From positions 682,001 through 746,000 of the forward strand of contig MU008169.1 in assembly GCA_010909165.1 (NCBI GenBank): a stretch of 64,000 nt of DNA, written 5' to 3'. This document shows positions 18,901-30,711 of this stretch, piece by piece. A model generated the notes under the pieces. That model was not told the origin of the DNA and ran no database searches. It was given only the letters and a program-made list of their open reading frames with translations. This DNA is from Anthoceros angustus. Taxonomy: Eukaryota; Streptophyta; Anthocerotopsida; Anthocerotales; Anthocerotaceae. The position numbers and the translations under genes were made by a program. Each line of letters begins with the position of its first letter. Position 1 is the stretch's first letter.

Positions 18901-19120
18901 GACTATCGTGTAAGTAGAGGTTTTGTTCACCAAACGGTCATCCTCTATTATGAGTTCAACTTGATGGCGGAAACATTTGTGCTGTGGATAAGAAGGCAAT
19001 CAAGAATAACTTAAATTGCGAGGCTTTATTCAATGAGTCAAAGTGCCACCGAGGATAGTGAAGATGATGGTCATGATGTGCCCAAGATGATGGCGTGGAG
19101 TCGGCGAAGAGTAGGAAACC
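18901..19120 (+). pseudogene. E1 remnant of the transposase 3' end
   Basis: GCGGAAACATTTGTGCTGTG and CACCGAGGATAGTGAAGATG align with 40178-40275 of E3 (GCGGAAACATTTGTATGCGG, GGCGGAGGATAGCGATGACA). This encodes the acidic C-terminal tail of the transposase (ATEDSEDDGHDV in E1). The catalytic part is missing. Confidence 0.55.
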
Positions 19121-19961
19121 CTCACGAATGTTAGGTCATCTTCAACGGGCAATTGGTGAGGTTATGCGTGAAGCTCAATTCCGTAGTTTGGAGTGCACAT
19201 TTCCAAGCGCGGTACATATTTCGAAAGAGTCTAGGCCCATGATAGGAATTTGGTTGTGGCATTCTCAGCCGTTGTAGACTTCCCATGCTTAATAACTTCC
19301 AATGTTCAAGCCTTTTTCCATTACATGCGGAAGGACATGTGGGGAGTGTGGTGGTAGTTGCGCTCGGCATTCGGCATACTAACAGGCAACACACGATGAG
19401 CCTGCGCATGTTTTTCTGCGATATGTTGGCGGGAACCGTTGCCCACACTTTTCTTCATTCATCGATTGCGATCGTGGGTGAACCATGTGATTATATTTGC
19501 GGGCACAATTGAGGGTGTCTCGAAGCCACCCACCACCCCACACCCAAAGTCTTTTGTACACACATCCCGCTATGGGCTGCTCTCGCCTTTCATGAGGCAT
19601 CGCAATGCCGGAAAGGCCCGGCGGCGCCCTACTCGAACATGCTTTGCTCCCGCCATCGGCGGGTTCGCCTCTCATCCAATTTTGATCACCGTGCTTTTTA
19701 CGAATCTTTAGGGTTGTTGTGCGAGAAAGACCGCGATGGCCGTGACAATGGCCCTTGTCATGGGTCTTAAATGCACCCCAAATAGGGTTACCTCTTGCAC
19801 CATAACCCTTTGCTGGCATGAAATGGACCTTGTATCACTGGTTGACAGGAATTTCCACCCTTCTTTTCTGCCTTACATTCATTCATACCTCAAAAACCAC
19901 CAGTTCAAGACCCATGTCAAACCCCCTTCAGAAGATATATTTCAGAAAACCCCCTTCGTGA
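19121..19961. other. E1 right arm, no recognised gene
   Basis: Short frames on both strands, none recognisable. Near the end, CAAACCCCCTTCAG and AAACCCCCTTCGTG repeat the subterminal motif. Confidence 0.5.
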
Positions 19962-19991
19962 ATATTCACCCCCTTCGAAAGATATCGTGTT
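19962..19991 (-). repeat. E1 right terminal inverted repeat
   Basis: It is the reverse complement of 17811-17840 without mismatch and is followed by the TTA target duplication. Confidence 0.9.
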
Positions 19992-19994
19992 TTA

Positions 19995-20748
19995 CCACAA
20001 ATGAAGAGTCACAACATAGAGCCTATAACTAAGAGTGGCGCTTAGCGCAAGCTATGGCCAGTCACGTAGAGTGGCCTCGGGAAGGTATAAAGAGTGAAGA
20101 GTGATCACTGGCCATAGCAGGGAGTGGAGAGAAAAGAGTGCTCTGGCGTTAATGGGGGTTGCACAAGGCATAGCAGAGTGAAGTGAAGAGGCGGAATGAA
20201 TAAGCCATAAGGAGTCGCAAGGCATAATGGAGTGAAGAGCGGCAACATACGCACAAGCTATGAAGTTGACACTCCAAAGCAAAGTCGGTATAAGAGATTT
20301 TTCTAGCAAAGTGCCTTGAGAAACCTATGAATGCCAAGTGTTTGAAAGAGTAGATGAGGGCTGGAGATTTTCATGAAGTGTTTTAGAGTAGGTAGTGTTT
20401 GAGGTTTTCAATTCATGGTATGTAGAAGATAAGAGATATTCGATCGAATTATTTTTACATGAAATTCTTAGTATTTAAGGTAAGTGGAACCAAATATTGA
20501 TAAAGGATATTTGAGAACAATCTTTACTTGGCCGAGTTAAATGTTCCACCGGATACCTTAGACACTTTTATCTTTTTATTCATTATTATTTTTGAGTAAA
20601 TATTATACACCTAAATATATTCTTGTTGATAATTTAATATATTTTATGATCTAAAATATTATATATATAGTATATCTTTCCCTTACTTTTAACATTTACC
20701 TGCCTTAAGAGTTCCTCTAGGGAACTTGACATGCCCCATGATGAGGTT
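19995..20748. other. Array continuation and AT-rich DNA between E1 and Element II
   Basis: 19995-20060 continues the CTACAACA array. 20060-20340 holds irregular AAGCATAG/GAGTGAAGAG repeats. A diverged minisatellite unit is at 20370-20400. 20440-20700 is AT-rich without coding potential. GAGGTT at 20743-20748 is the left copy of the possible Element II target duplication. Confidence 0.5.
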
Positions 20749-20773
20749 TATGGAATACCGATCTGGTCACGCG
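20749..20773 (+). repeat. Element II left terminal inverted repeat
   Basis: It reads TATGGAATACCGATCTGGTC then ACGCG. The reverse complement of 60641-60665 differs only at two positions (G/T and G/A). Confidence 0.75.
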
Positions 20774-23150
20774 GCATCCACATTTTTTTAGGGTTGTGGA
20801 CAGAAAGAAATAGGCCCGCCGCTGTCTGTGAACTATTTTTGTCACGCATGACCACATAAGCTCGGGTCATGGCCCCGGTGTCCGATGTCGTCAACCTACC
20901 CCATGATGCGAAAAGATTTCACGATACACAGAAACTTTTCTTCTCGGGTTTAGAGTTGCGTTTAGGTCATTTGCGTTGCCGCACCATTGCGACGCATATT
21001 CCATATCCGGTCCCCTCCCCTCCGCCGCTGCCCACCTCTCCTCTTTCCCCTTTTGACCTTTCCATTTCATGTGCGAGAATCTGGTTGCTCCACCTCCACC
21101 TCCAATTCCACGAGCCTTAGTGCACTCGCCATGTATGCCACGGCCTCGGTTGCCTCTTCCCATTAGCCATACTTGTGAACAAAAATTTGTGTATGTGTGT
21201 CTTGCCGCTTTGTTTAACAACAAGGTCTCCTTAGGGCTAGTGACACACTCCACTTTCCGGGAGCGGGCCAAATATGTCATCAAAATTTGCACTTAAGAAA
21301 ACTCGGGCGTTGATTTTGAGGGTTTGTGGGAAGGTGCTAAAAAATACGTACACCCAAACCCATTCCACTTCATCAAAACTTGAAATTTATTGGCAATATT
21401 TCCACACCTCGATGTCTCATGGTTAAACAAAAGAGGCATTCGGGGAGAAAAAGTAGAGATCCTTATAAATTTATGGCGTGCAGACTAGAACATTTATTTA
21501 GGCTTTATTTCAATCTGTGTCACTTTTTGGGATACATTACGACCAAAGCTACCTTTACAAACTGGCATATGGAAAAGTGTAGACCGTCATGTTACACAAT
21601 TGGACAGAATGCATCACTAGCGGGCTCACTGTTTGTGGGCCTTAGGGTTATCCATGTAAAATACATGGAATAATATTATTCAAATATACATCCCCAAGGT
21701 ACAAAGTATATGCTGATGTATACATTTCTCACTAATAAAGTATTGGAAAACCGATATGGTGTAGTTCACATGTAACCGCCTCTAGTCCATGCCATGTGAC
21801 ATTGACCGTTGGCTCATAGCCATTTGTCCGTGACGGACAAAACATTCCGAATCGGGCATTCCCCAAACTCAAACCCCGTTTCCGCTTCACACTTGGACCA
21901 TGGCTTGCACATCGCTAAAACTTGACATACACAAAATCATGTGATTGCGTCCCCAACTCGACCCCGGTGAAGCCAGAAAGCTAAGCATCCAACCCCCCTC
22001 TCCCCTCCGCCCCGCTTCTAGTCTAGATCGCTTGCAAAAACCTAGGTAACCCACTTCTCCTATCTCCAACTGCTCCTCCGGTTTGCCAAGGGTGTCCCCA
22101 TCACTGCCCGCCAATGAACAGCCCGTTAGTGCATGCGGCGACAACCATGCTCAACTCTCAAGCGGTAGGTAAGTGCTTAGCCTCCTCCTTCACTTCCACC
22201 CGCTCCCGCTCCCGGGCGGCGGCCTCCTCTGCAACCTTCATTCGCGTGGTTTGCATGGACTCACGGGCAGTGCAAGGTCACGGAAGCTCTAAACAATTCT
22301 TTGGGACGGACAGTCCTCGAGCTCTTCCTTCACCCTCCTTCCTCTGCACTGTCTGGAGTTCTGCACCCGTTTCGCCTCCGGGAACCCCTCCTTCGCTATC
22401 CTATAGTCCTCTTCCCCTTGGCTTTTTCCTACCTCACTGCGGCCGGAAAATCTACGATGCCACGCCACCCTCTGCATGGAAGGAGATGGCCACCATACCG
22501 TCTTTCCCCCTTGCACCTTGGAGACCCAAATGGCCTCCACACAAGTCCTGGATGGGCAACTTCCATCCTTCTCCGCCTTGGCTCGCTTTGCCTCCACATC
22601 CTCCCTTGTGATACGAGGTGGTGACTCGTAGCCACCTCTGCGTCCTCATCCGGAAGGGCTGCAAAGCAGTAGTTAGTTCAAGGAAGGTTGGATGGATGGG
22701 ACGAAGGAGAGGCGGAACAAAAGCAGGCAAAACCCGGACAATCGAGGCTGGAAGGAGGTGGAGGAGCATGGCGTGAGGGCGGCTCTCCGCGGAGGAGGAT
22801 GGCCGCGTGCACAAACCACAAAGGAGGTGGAAGACAACCTCAGCGGTGGAAGCAGTGGAGGAAGACGCTTTTGAGCCCCGTCTTGGTACTCAGTTTCGCT
22901 GGTGCGTCCGTTCTGAGCCGCCGCTTAGGCGGACCCCGTCCGTTCCACCCCATAGTCATTAGGGCGGTCCCAACTAGAACCGAAAAACAAACATTGGCGC
23001 ACTTGCTGCGGCATACATACCTTGCCACGGACATCCTGGGTGACCATCCTCGGGACACCGCCTGCGCAAGGTCGAACATAGATGACCCGCATGATCACCA
23101 TTGAAACCTCGCTGCACTTCTCTCAACGACAAAACCACGAACATTGTTGT
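20774..23150. other. Element II left arm
   Basis: No recognised domain. AACAAGGTCTCCTTAGGGCT at 21217 also occurs inverted in the right arm (60385-60402) and at the end of the 1.65-kb fragment (30674-30689), so this motif belongs to both arms of the element. 21000-21060 and 21960-22090 are pyrimidine-rich on the plus strand. A possible captured gene piece lies at 22114-22611. Confidence 0.5.
22114..22611 (+). CDS. Possible captured host-gene fragment (transit-peptide-like start)
   Basis: The 165-codon frame begins MNSPLVHAATTMLNSQAVGK and continues through a Ser/Arg/Ala-rich stretch with almost no acidic residues (STRSRSRAAASSATFIRVV). That composition is usual for chloroplast transit peptides. 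The remainder is Pro/Ser-rich and not recognised. A consensus-like donor (GTAGGTAAGT at about 22165) lies inside. It could be a host exon picked up by the transposon or chance. Confidence 0.25.
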   Translation: MNSPLVHAATTMLNSQAVGKCLASSFTSTRSRSRAAASSATFIRVVCMDSRAVQGHGSSKQFFGTDSPRALPSPSFLCTVWSSAPVSPPGTPPSLSYSPLPLGFFLPHCGRKIYDATPPSAWKEMATIPSFPLAPWRPKWPPHKSWMGNFHPSPPWLALPPHPPL

Positions 23151-25756
23151 TAAAATTAGAGCACCACATTGCTGGGATCGGTTTCGACATAGTCGCCGTT
23201 ACATGCTCCGGACATTATCACACCGTCAACTTCCTACAAGATGATGCCGATGGCAAGTCGTTAAACCTTTCCACGAAAAGACGAAAACAATCCACGCATT
23301 CAAGCCCGAGGGACATAACGTCTGGTACAAGGCGGAAAGTTGACAATATTAGGTTGCCTCTCGGCTCCTCTCCGAGTCCGGACCATCCATGGTCCACCAC
23401 CACGTCTGTGGACTCATCCTTGATTCCATTGTCGAGGTCTTCCGAGTCAATCATGTCTTGGGCATGACATTCGTGTCGGTGGCGGAAGTCTCGCCGGTTC
23501 ATCGGCCCGGCTCACGCAACTCAAAGACTTTGGTCTTTATCGCTTCATTGTCGTCCTCTGCAGCGTCTTGTTCCTTTGTGAAATCATAGGCCAGCACATT
23601 TGTCTCGGAAGTTGAGGCTTTGCAAATGCTTCTCCGACGCCCTCGCCTCCATTCTTTGATCGCACTTTTTCCCTCGACGGTGGGCGCTTGACAAACTCCT
23701 CCATGTACCTTCCCTCGAATGCATCATTGTTCTGTCCGCCACCAATGAACTATCATGAAAGGGACCCCGATCATGGTCCACCTCCACCACTTTTGCGAGC
23801 GAATGGTCGCCCTGGATCATCCCGGCTTGACAACCATCATTCCCTCCTCAATCTCCTTCACACAACCTCTGACCTGAGCCTCTGCCCTTGCCCTCCCCTC
23901 CGCACTTCGATGTGCCCCGGTGTACACCTCCCGACCATGTCCAAAAATCCGTCTGGCCATTGCAGGATCAACCAAAGTTGAGTCTGGAGGGTCTACAGGT
24001 GGTACCTCGTTTTCTTCATCGCGAGTGTACCAAGACCATTCTGTCTCCAACGGGAATGGAATGCCAGCTGCAAGTCTCTCGGCTATTGCTACCTGTTCAT
24101 CCCAGGCGTATCCCACCATGCTAGTTGCTCCACATTCATATGTCGTGCGTTCTAGGCCCGCTTTTACTTCATGGACTCCACTACACTACCACTACGCCAG
24201 CCTTGGAGACTATCGTCATTGACACGGACATCGGGGCATCCTTCCGTTTGCTTGTCCCTTTCCTTTACCTTGGGCATGTGATGGGACCAACGGCAACAAT
24301 GGAGGCCACAATCACACCGTGGTGGCACCCTGACGTAGCGCACACCACCCTCCGTGACCGTGATCGAACTTGAAAACTCCTTGCATCTTAGCATCACGTC
24401 CTCTCGATAGCGACTTCTCCTTGTTATTTTGAACGGTGTTGAAAATGATTATGCAAGTCATACGTTGCAGATCCCCTTTCGGCCATAGATAGGTCTTGAA
24501 GTCCGCACCTCCTTGAGATGTGAATCTGCGGTGATGGGGTGTCCCGCTCCAAAGAACCCTATCATTTCGGCAATGTGAAAGCATCCTTCAACCCTAGCAC
24601 AACCGAGAACCTCGAAAACATTTGGTCAATCGATCGTGGGTATGGCCAACAAGAAGAAACCCCACCTTGATTTTTTGAAGATACCTTTCGCCACAAGCAT
24701 GGACGGATATGCCAATACCTCCGATTCTTGTTTTGAGCTGTGTTGTCCATGCAAGTATAGAATAGGGCGGCCCCTCCAGTATTGATAACATGTCGAATCA
24801 CGGCTCTGATTCCATTCGGATCATTTCTCACATTGAAACTCAAATACACTCGTGCGCACCAAGTAGTTGAACACCGCACACCTAGAACGTGAAGCCCGAC
24901 AAGGGCTCCGGAATCAACCGTCTTTGGCAATCGGTAATGGGGCAACTCTTTTTTGGTCCATACCATCTATGGCAATACCAATGAACTTAGCCGCCAAGCA
25001 CTTGTGCGGTGCCGCGCGCCATTTCGCGCTCCCATTGTTGTTCTCTGAGTGCGCTCCACATTCTTGTCTGCGCAACAATAAGGCGTCGACAATGTGCACA
25101 CGGTTTGTTTCAAGAGCCCTTCATTCGCAAGAAAAGGGTATGAGGCCATGGGGTTGCGCCAAAGTTCGGTGGGACATCCGGTGACCGCTGGAATAAGGAC
25201 CGCCATCTCACCTTGTGGTCACCACCGTCTTTTATTTTCCTCTTTAGGTCATCGCATGCCGAAAACCGTTACTGCGTGGTATTTTAACAACCGAAATACT
25301 TCATCCAAAGCTTGCAAAAGTAGTAACAACGTGGAGCACACCTGCGCATTACGCTGCACGCATACTCAATGAAGATCTCCTCTTTGTGTCTGAGTCGGCA
25401 AGTTGAAGACTTCCGATTCGGCGATCTTTCCGCCACGACCTTTGAAGCGTCCATCCACATGACGTGTAATCCATATGGCGTTGGCTGCTTTGCGAGGCGT
25501 AGCCTACGGTCCATCTAACATTTTTCACTACCCGGTTTGCGCATTCTTGTATCTTAGTGATGCGGAAAGCCCTCACACACACTGTTTCTTCCCATGTGGA
25601 ATCCGGTTTATCCATACTATGGGCAACAACTCCTCTTCGTCTTGATCGGATCCGGATGGTCTTGCAAATGCTCTGCTCTCCTTTTGTCATGCGGAAGAAT
25701 GCTACACGAATCACCTTCAATTTGAATGGCCAACACGCTCTAAACATTTTTGTCAC
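23151..25756 (-). pseudogene. Element II transposase (VGHTHD type), frameshifted
   Basis: Read right to left. 25756-25349 holds a Cys/Phe-containing segment (WEETVCVRAFRITKIQECAN). 24966-24562 and an overlapping frame hold the core: CMDNTAQNKNR at about 24750, VGFLLVGHTHDR at about 24680-24640, then SIDQMFSRFSVV. 24584-24312 continues (RFTSQGGADFKTYLWPKG). 24119-23817 and 23502-23218 form an acidic C-terminus (MIDSEDLDNGIKDESTDVVV). The DNT/KN plus GHTHD arrangement is what I associate with the DUF7869 group of transposon proteins and suggests an RNase H-like nuclease using D, D and H/D residues. E3 carries a homologue on the plus strand. Confidence 0.65.
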
Positions 25757-27432
25757 AACAATGCCGCTTTAAATCGGGCACAACTTGGCCTGAACAATGC
25801 TTCTCTAAGACCAAATCCATTCTAGCTCGGGAGGTACTTTACGCTTAGCAACGTCGGTCTGCTGCGCAGATCCTCACCTTTGGCGGATGTGCGCGAGGCA
25901 TCATCTCGAGCAACTCCAACTGGATGGCATCACAATCACCAAACAAAGATCCGGGACCACGGACCACATTAGCTCTTGGGCGACTCCCGTGCTTGCAACT
26001 CCGCCATCACCGCGTGCGATATTGTTTCAAGCCAAGCCCAAAATCAACAATCGTGGATCTTCTCACCAAAGTCCGGAGACTCGCAACACTCTCCACATCG
26101 AGTCTTGCCCCGGTGTTCCCACGGTGTAGCACATTCTCGATAGTATTCTGGGACCCGCCCACAACATCCGGAGGCCGACCTTGTCGCCGGCGTGGGGCGT
26201 TATCCGGTTTACGCCCAAATGCGCCCAGGTACATCTTCGCGATGCGCCGCCATGTGATCGAAGTCCGGATGGATGGTGCAGTCGCCTCGTGGTGGCACAG
26301 TGCCCTGCGTCACGGCGTCTGCGTCGAGCACCGGACATCCGGTTAAGCGTGCACGAGCTCCTCTTGTGCGATCCTCTCCGCCTGCATCGCATGCGGATCG
26401 TGAAAAGGTCCCCATCGGCAACCATATCCTCCGTTCCCCCTCCATATCTGGAACACGCACATCGTCATCGCTCTCCACCGTTGTGAAGTCTGCTTTCACC
26501 AGTGTCTCTTCAAGGACTATGCTGTCGACGCGGCCGCCATAGCCTGTGAATCATCCTCTAAAACTACGACGCGGGGTTGTGCAGGCATCTGTCCAGCGAG
26601 ATCAACAATTGAGTCGTCAGACTCATGGCCACCCGGTTCGGGAATGACATGCATCTGACCCGCCGGCAAATCGAACACGCCGCCGTCCTGCTGCGTTGGC
26701 CATTGCTCTCACACGGGCGGCGTGGCGTCCGGGGAGGAGGAGGGATGCGCAAGGTGGATGAGAAGTGGATGCGCAAGACTCGATACAATTCGCGGGCCGT
26801 GCGAAATAAGCCTTCGCACTAAATCGGCAATGAAGTCGAGTGCCCACTTCGGTAGGAAGCGGTACGGTCGCTAGTCGGTGGATCTTGAATCACTCTAGGT
26901 GCCCATCGTTATGCCACTGAACACTATTTTAGCGTGGCATAACTAGCATATACCTTAGAATATGCTCAAATTTGCATTTGCCACATTAGCCGGGACAATG
27001 GCAAAACACGGTCGCGACAAAGCATTTAAGGAGTTGCTTGATTACGAGCGCCTTGCCTGTCTTCCTTCATGGCCATGACCCCACCTTCCCTTTCGGATGG
27101 TATAGATTCATTCTCGCTTTGGCGGGAAGATGTGTATTTCCATCTAGCTTATGTGTGGGCGGAAAAGCAAGAGATTGCCGATTTGGAGAAAAGCAGGTCG
27201 TTCTCACATCACCCGCACTTTGTCCATCAGGCGGGCGGCTGCGAATGTCGAGACACGACCTCCTCATCGGCAGTCATTGCTCTCGAGGGTGCGGGGCTAG
27301 TCGTCTGTGAGCATCAACCCATCAACTCCCGCTTGCACCGAGGCATCCCGTGTTCGAGTTGCGGCTCATGCAGTGTCGACTTTTAACAATCTAAACACTT
27401 CGTGATCTCACTTCTTTCATAGTTGCATACGA
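25757..27432. other. Divergent spacer and possible transposase N-terminus
   Basis: This lies between the leftward transposase and the rightward basic frame at 27433. Several open frames occur on both strands (for example minus 26425-26063, Arg-rich) but none is recognisable. By position it should hold the transposase N-terminus and the promoters of both genes. No motif could be assigned. Confidence 0.35.
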
Positions 27433-28420
27433 ATGGCTCCTCAGAAGGGCTCGAGCGGAAGAATGACTCCAACAAATCGCAGGGCCTCGGTGGAGAAAAA
27501 AAGCGCGAGGAAGAGCAGACTCACGGGCCTTGAGCAGGCGAGCCCGGACCAGCCGGACTCCAAGGACAACTCAAAGCTGCGCCACGATGCGGGTCTTTCC
27601 ACAAGAGCATCCCGCCGACCAAGGCATCTTTCCAGTCCTTACAAGCGGTCCGATATTGACTTGATCCACGGATGTACAAGATGATCTCGCCATTTGACAT
27701 TACAAAGAGAAGTTGGACGATTACAACGACCCAATCAAGACTTGCTCTTCTTGTATGTGTCGATGGAGGATGATGCTAACCACGCCAAAAGAAATGTGCG
27801 GGGCGATTGTTTTCACGATCGATCATGAAGGATGAGCGGTGTACGTCATATTGCGATCGGCTCAAGCACAAGGAGCCTCTTAAATGCGGACCCGCAATGG
27901 ATTAGAGTATACATCTTTGCGGTGAAGAACTTTGACATTGTGGCGTGCCAACCGAGCGGAAAAGGCAAGAACTTTTGGAGGCATTGCGACACGGTGATGG
28001 ACATCGTGTCTTCCACAAGGCTTTGCACCAGCAATGTTTAGAAGGTGTGCGGGATGATGCATTGCTTACATCGAAAGGGCATCTTGCTTGCGAAGGCCCC
28101 TAGCATGGCATCTGCGCGAGTGGAAATCAAATGGCAACTCCTAGTGCCGGAATGGGATCGAGCAAATCCATGCACTGGCGAGGCGGTCGTTGGCAACCGC
28201 CAGCGATATGCATGATCTGCGCGTGAAAGCGCAACAAAAGGTGGTGGCACAAAATATAATTCCAGGGACACGTTTGACAACTAGTTTGCGAAATGGCTTC
28301 TTGGTAAGAGGGTTGCGAGCCACGCAGGGCGTCCGGTGCTTCGAGTCCAAGCAACAGGTCCTCCCACACTCCGAGCCGCGGGTTTTTCCTAGCCCTTGGC
28401 CGCTGCGATGATGTTGTTGC
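27433..28420 (+). pseudogene. Start of the rightward Element II gene, cut by Copia-B
   Basis: The frame at 27433 begins MAPQKGSSGRMTPTNRRASV and is basic, like the N-terminus of the ParB-methyltransferase gene in E3 (minus strand near 36320). Coding-like pieces continue with frame changes to about 28300 (YIFAVKNFDIVACQPSGKGK at 27908). Then Copia-B begins. The rest of the gene is expected at 51429 and beyond. The assignment rests mainly on position and orientation. Confidence 0.35.
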
Positions 28421-28628
28421 GGTCACATGGACCGGGCACAGGATGTGAGAGACATATATTGGATTGATTAGCAATGAGAGAAGTGTACATGATGTACGTT
28501 CGGGGCTGTGCCCAAACGCTGCCTTTTTGTAACCGTTTGGTGATGCCTGTTCAGCTATAACGCTTGAGTTCTAAAAATATGTTAAAGAACTGAAACGTGC
28601 CCTAAGGGCAGATGCTACTACTTTAACA
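28421..28628 (-). repeat. 3' LTR of Copia-B
   Basis: It aligns with 50909-51104 from CACATGGACC to CTACTACTTT and ends TTTAACA before the polypurine tract. The outer dinucleotide on the left reads GG instead of TG, probably a mutation. Confidence 0.75.
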
Positions 28629-28640
28629 CTCCCACTTAGC
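28629..28640 (-). other. Polypurine tract of Copia-B
   Basis: GCTAAGTGGGAG on the minus strand, next to the LTR, is identical in position and sequence to that of Copia-A. Confidence 0.7.
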
Positions 28641-28671
28641 ATCTAGTCCTTAGGCTATATATAAAACTATG

Positions 28672-29063
28672 CTAAGTACTATAGCTGATTTCTGAGACTT
28701 TTCTTAGTCCCATATTTCTCATGTGTTCTTGATGCTTGACGGAGTTGAGTGCCTTCGTAAGCACGTCGGCCGTCATTTGTTCCGTCGGGCAATAAAGAAC
28801 TATGAACTTGCCTTCATCGACCACTTGCCTTATAAAATGGAATTGTACCTCCACGTGCTTTGTTCGTGCATGGAACTTTGATTATATGTGAGGCGATAGC
28901 ACTTTGATTGTCGCAATAAAGTGGCCTAGGGATCCTTTGTGTTTCACCTAACTCGAAAGTTGGAGGAGTTGCCAAAGTCCGTCTTACATGCGTGAGTTAG
29001 TGAGCAATATTGCCTCGTTGAGGGTGAGTCGACAACACTGCTTGCTACTCCAGCTTTTTTGTG
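28672..29063 (-). pseudogene. Copia-B RNase H, C-terminal part
   Basis: The frame 28854-28672 reads HFIRQVVDEGKFIVLYCPTE and MTADVLTKALNSVKHQEHM, the classical end of copia RNase H. Upstream, the gene is interrupted at 29063 by the inserted fragment. The missing part resumes at 30946. Confidence 0.75.
28828..29063. repeat. Direct repeat flanking the inserted fragment (copy 1)
   Basis: These 236 bp of Copia-B RNase H sequence (CCTTATAAAATGGAATTGTA ... CAGCTTTTTTGTG) recur at 30712-30946 with a one-base length difference. They bracket the 1.65-kb insertion. Confidence 0.9.
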
Positions 29064-30711
29064 GATCCCAGTGCGCTCAATTCATGGACCTTGAATCAAT
29101 TCCATGGACAATGGCCGACGGAAGAGGAGGAGGTGGGCGAGGAGCAGCTATGGAGGCGGAAAGACGTTCAATAAGGAGCCCATGGTGAACAACATGGTGC
29201 CGGGGTTCATATGTGTCGTTGAAGCGAGACCAACGAGGAAGCCGAGACCAAGGGTCATATGGCAAGTGGTGAAGCACCGCAGCGACAACTCAATGGTCCT
29301 TGGGGATGCGGAGCAAGTGAAGGAGGCGAAGAGCACCTCCTCCTGTGTGCCCGATGGTGGGGATGTAGGATTGGAAAACTTTGCTTCAGGATCGAGGTGT
29401 GTCGGACGGGATAGGCTACGTGTTTGTTTCGAGGATCGGTAGGAGGACCTGTGGGTCTTAAGCACGGACCCGGTGGTATCTCGCACTGGTAGAACGCATG
29501 CAAGCAAAGCTATGAACACAACAAACACATCAGTGGCAAGGTCCTGGAGCACTAGACAACGAACACGGCCGGTGGAGCACGCAAGCTAGGAAGCATGGGA
29601 GTGGTGACGATTCGGAGAATGTGTTCGAGATGATTGGCCGGGTGTATTGATGAGCGAGATCATGGGCGCCCGGCAATCAGGTATGGATTTCGAAACAACG
29701 GACCGATTTCAAAGAAGCGTGCGGGCGTCCATTCGCATAGCAGCGATCAATACAAATCGCCTAATCTCCTAGGGAAGACTATGTATGTTGTAAACCCACG
29801 AGATAAAAGGCGTATTTAAGATGACAATGGATGTCATGTGACAATCCAACTTAAACACAACGATGTTCAATCGCTTTCACATATAGCCGCACTAACACCG
29901 CCGGACACACATGTAGCAATATGACTTTCTCCAATTTTATCCTTGACCACCAAGTACACTGGACATGTCGTGCTTTTGCCCTCCACACCATTCACACCGC
30001 TCCAACCCCGTGAGTGGAATCCGTGTTGATCAACACGTTGCAAGGTCGCGAGTTTGCACCGCCAGCTCCCCTCAACCAAATTCCTTAAGGACCAAGCAAG
30101 CCGGGATCACTCCAGCGTGCTTGAAAGGAACCCCGCCCATGTTGTGATTGCCACCAGTCAACTTCCAATTTCCATCGCCCATGTGGAATTCGCTTTGAGT
30201 ACCGCCGAGAGGTGGGGTCTCCATCGCATGCAAATTCGAGGCAAGCCACTTCCAAACGATTCGCAGACGGGGTCGCGGCTCGCGGTGTGACATGAGCGGT
30301 AGGCACCAAATCTTCCTCCACTCCGACATTGGGGAGATGCAAGGTTTATGCACCAGGCGTCCGGTGCCACCACGACCCTCCCCACTAATGCAGAGCGGCG
30401 ACCATGAGGACACCGGCTCAACACTGGACTTTCCATTGCGCTGCTGTTTTGGTTGTCCATACAAATTGCCCGATTTTCAAATCGCTAGGCAATGTAATGT
30501 ACCGGTTAGCCAAACTAATATGAGATGGACATACAAACACGGAAAACAGATCCTCTATGATTTGCTCCTAGGGTTTTTTTTAATGAAATCAGAAAACATG
30601 GTTTTGGGTGGCTTTTGTGAACCTTTAGACGTGGTGCCACCCTTCCAACTAGTGACCAGGAGCCGCCACCACCCTAAGGAGACCTTGTTGTAGGAGGAAG
30701 CCACCTCAAAC
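29064..30711. mobile_element. 1.65-kb fragment of Element II right arm, inserted in Copia-B
   Basis: It matches 58740-60402 from GGATCC(CA)GTGCGC to CCTAAGGAGACCTTGTT with many small indels. It lacks the terminal inverted repeat, so it did not move as a complete element. Frames on both strands are short. A minus-strand piece reads MGDGNWKLTGGNHNMG, which contains a GGNH motif as in the ParB-like domain of E3, but the context is too broken to assign. Confidence 0.75.

Larger units (their letters stand above)
17811..19991. mobile_element. E1: 2.2-kb TIR element, non-autonomous
   Basis: Perfect 30-bp terminal inverted repeats (17811-17840 and 19962-19991) are flanked by the direct repeat TTA on both sides (17808-17810, 19992-19994). 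Subterminal ACCCCCTTC motifs recur near both ends. The interior keeps a piece homologous to the 3' end of the methyltransferase gene of E3 (18109-18360) and one homologous to the 3' end of its transposase (18901-19120), in the same order and orientation as in E3. It looks like an internal-deletion derivative of an E3-type element. The termini resemble those of E3 (AACAC(C/G)ATA, then GAAGGGG). Confidence 0.8.

Noticed and set aside
29104-29442. Plus-strand 112-codon frame in the inserted fragment
   Set aside because: The frame is broken at different places in the second copy (58750-59130), with no sign of codon conservation.
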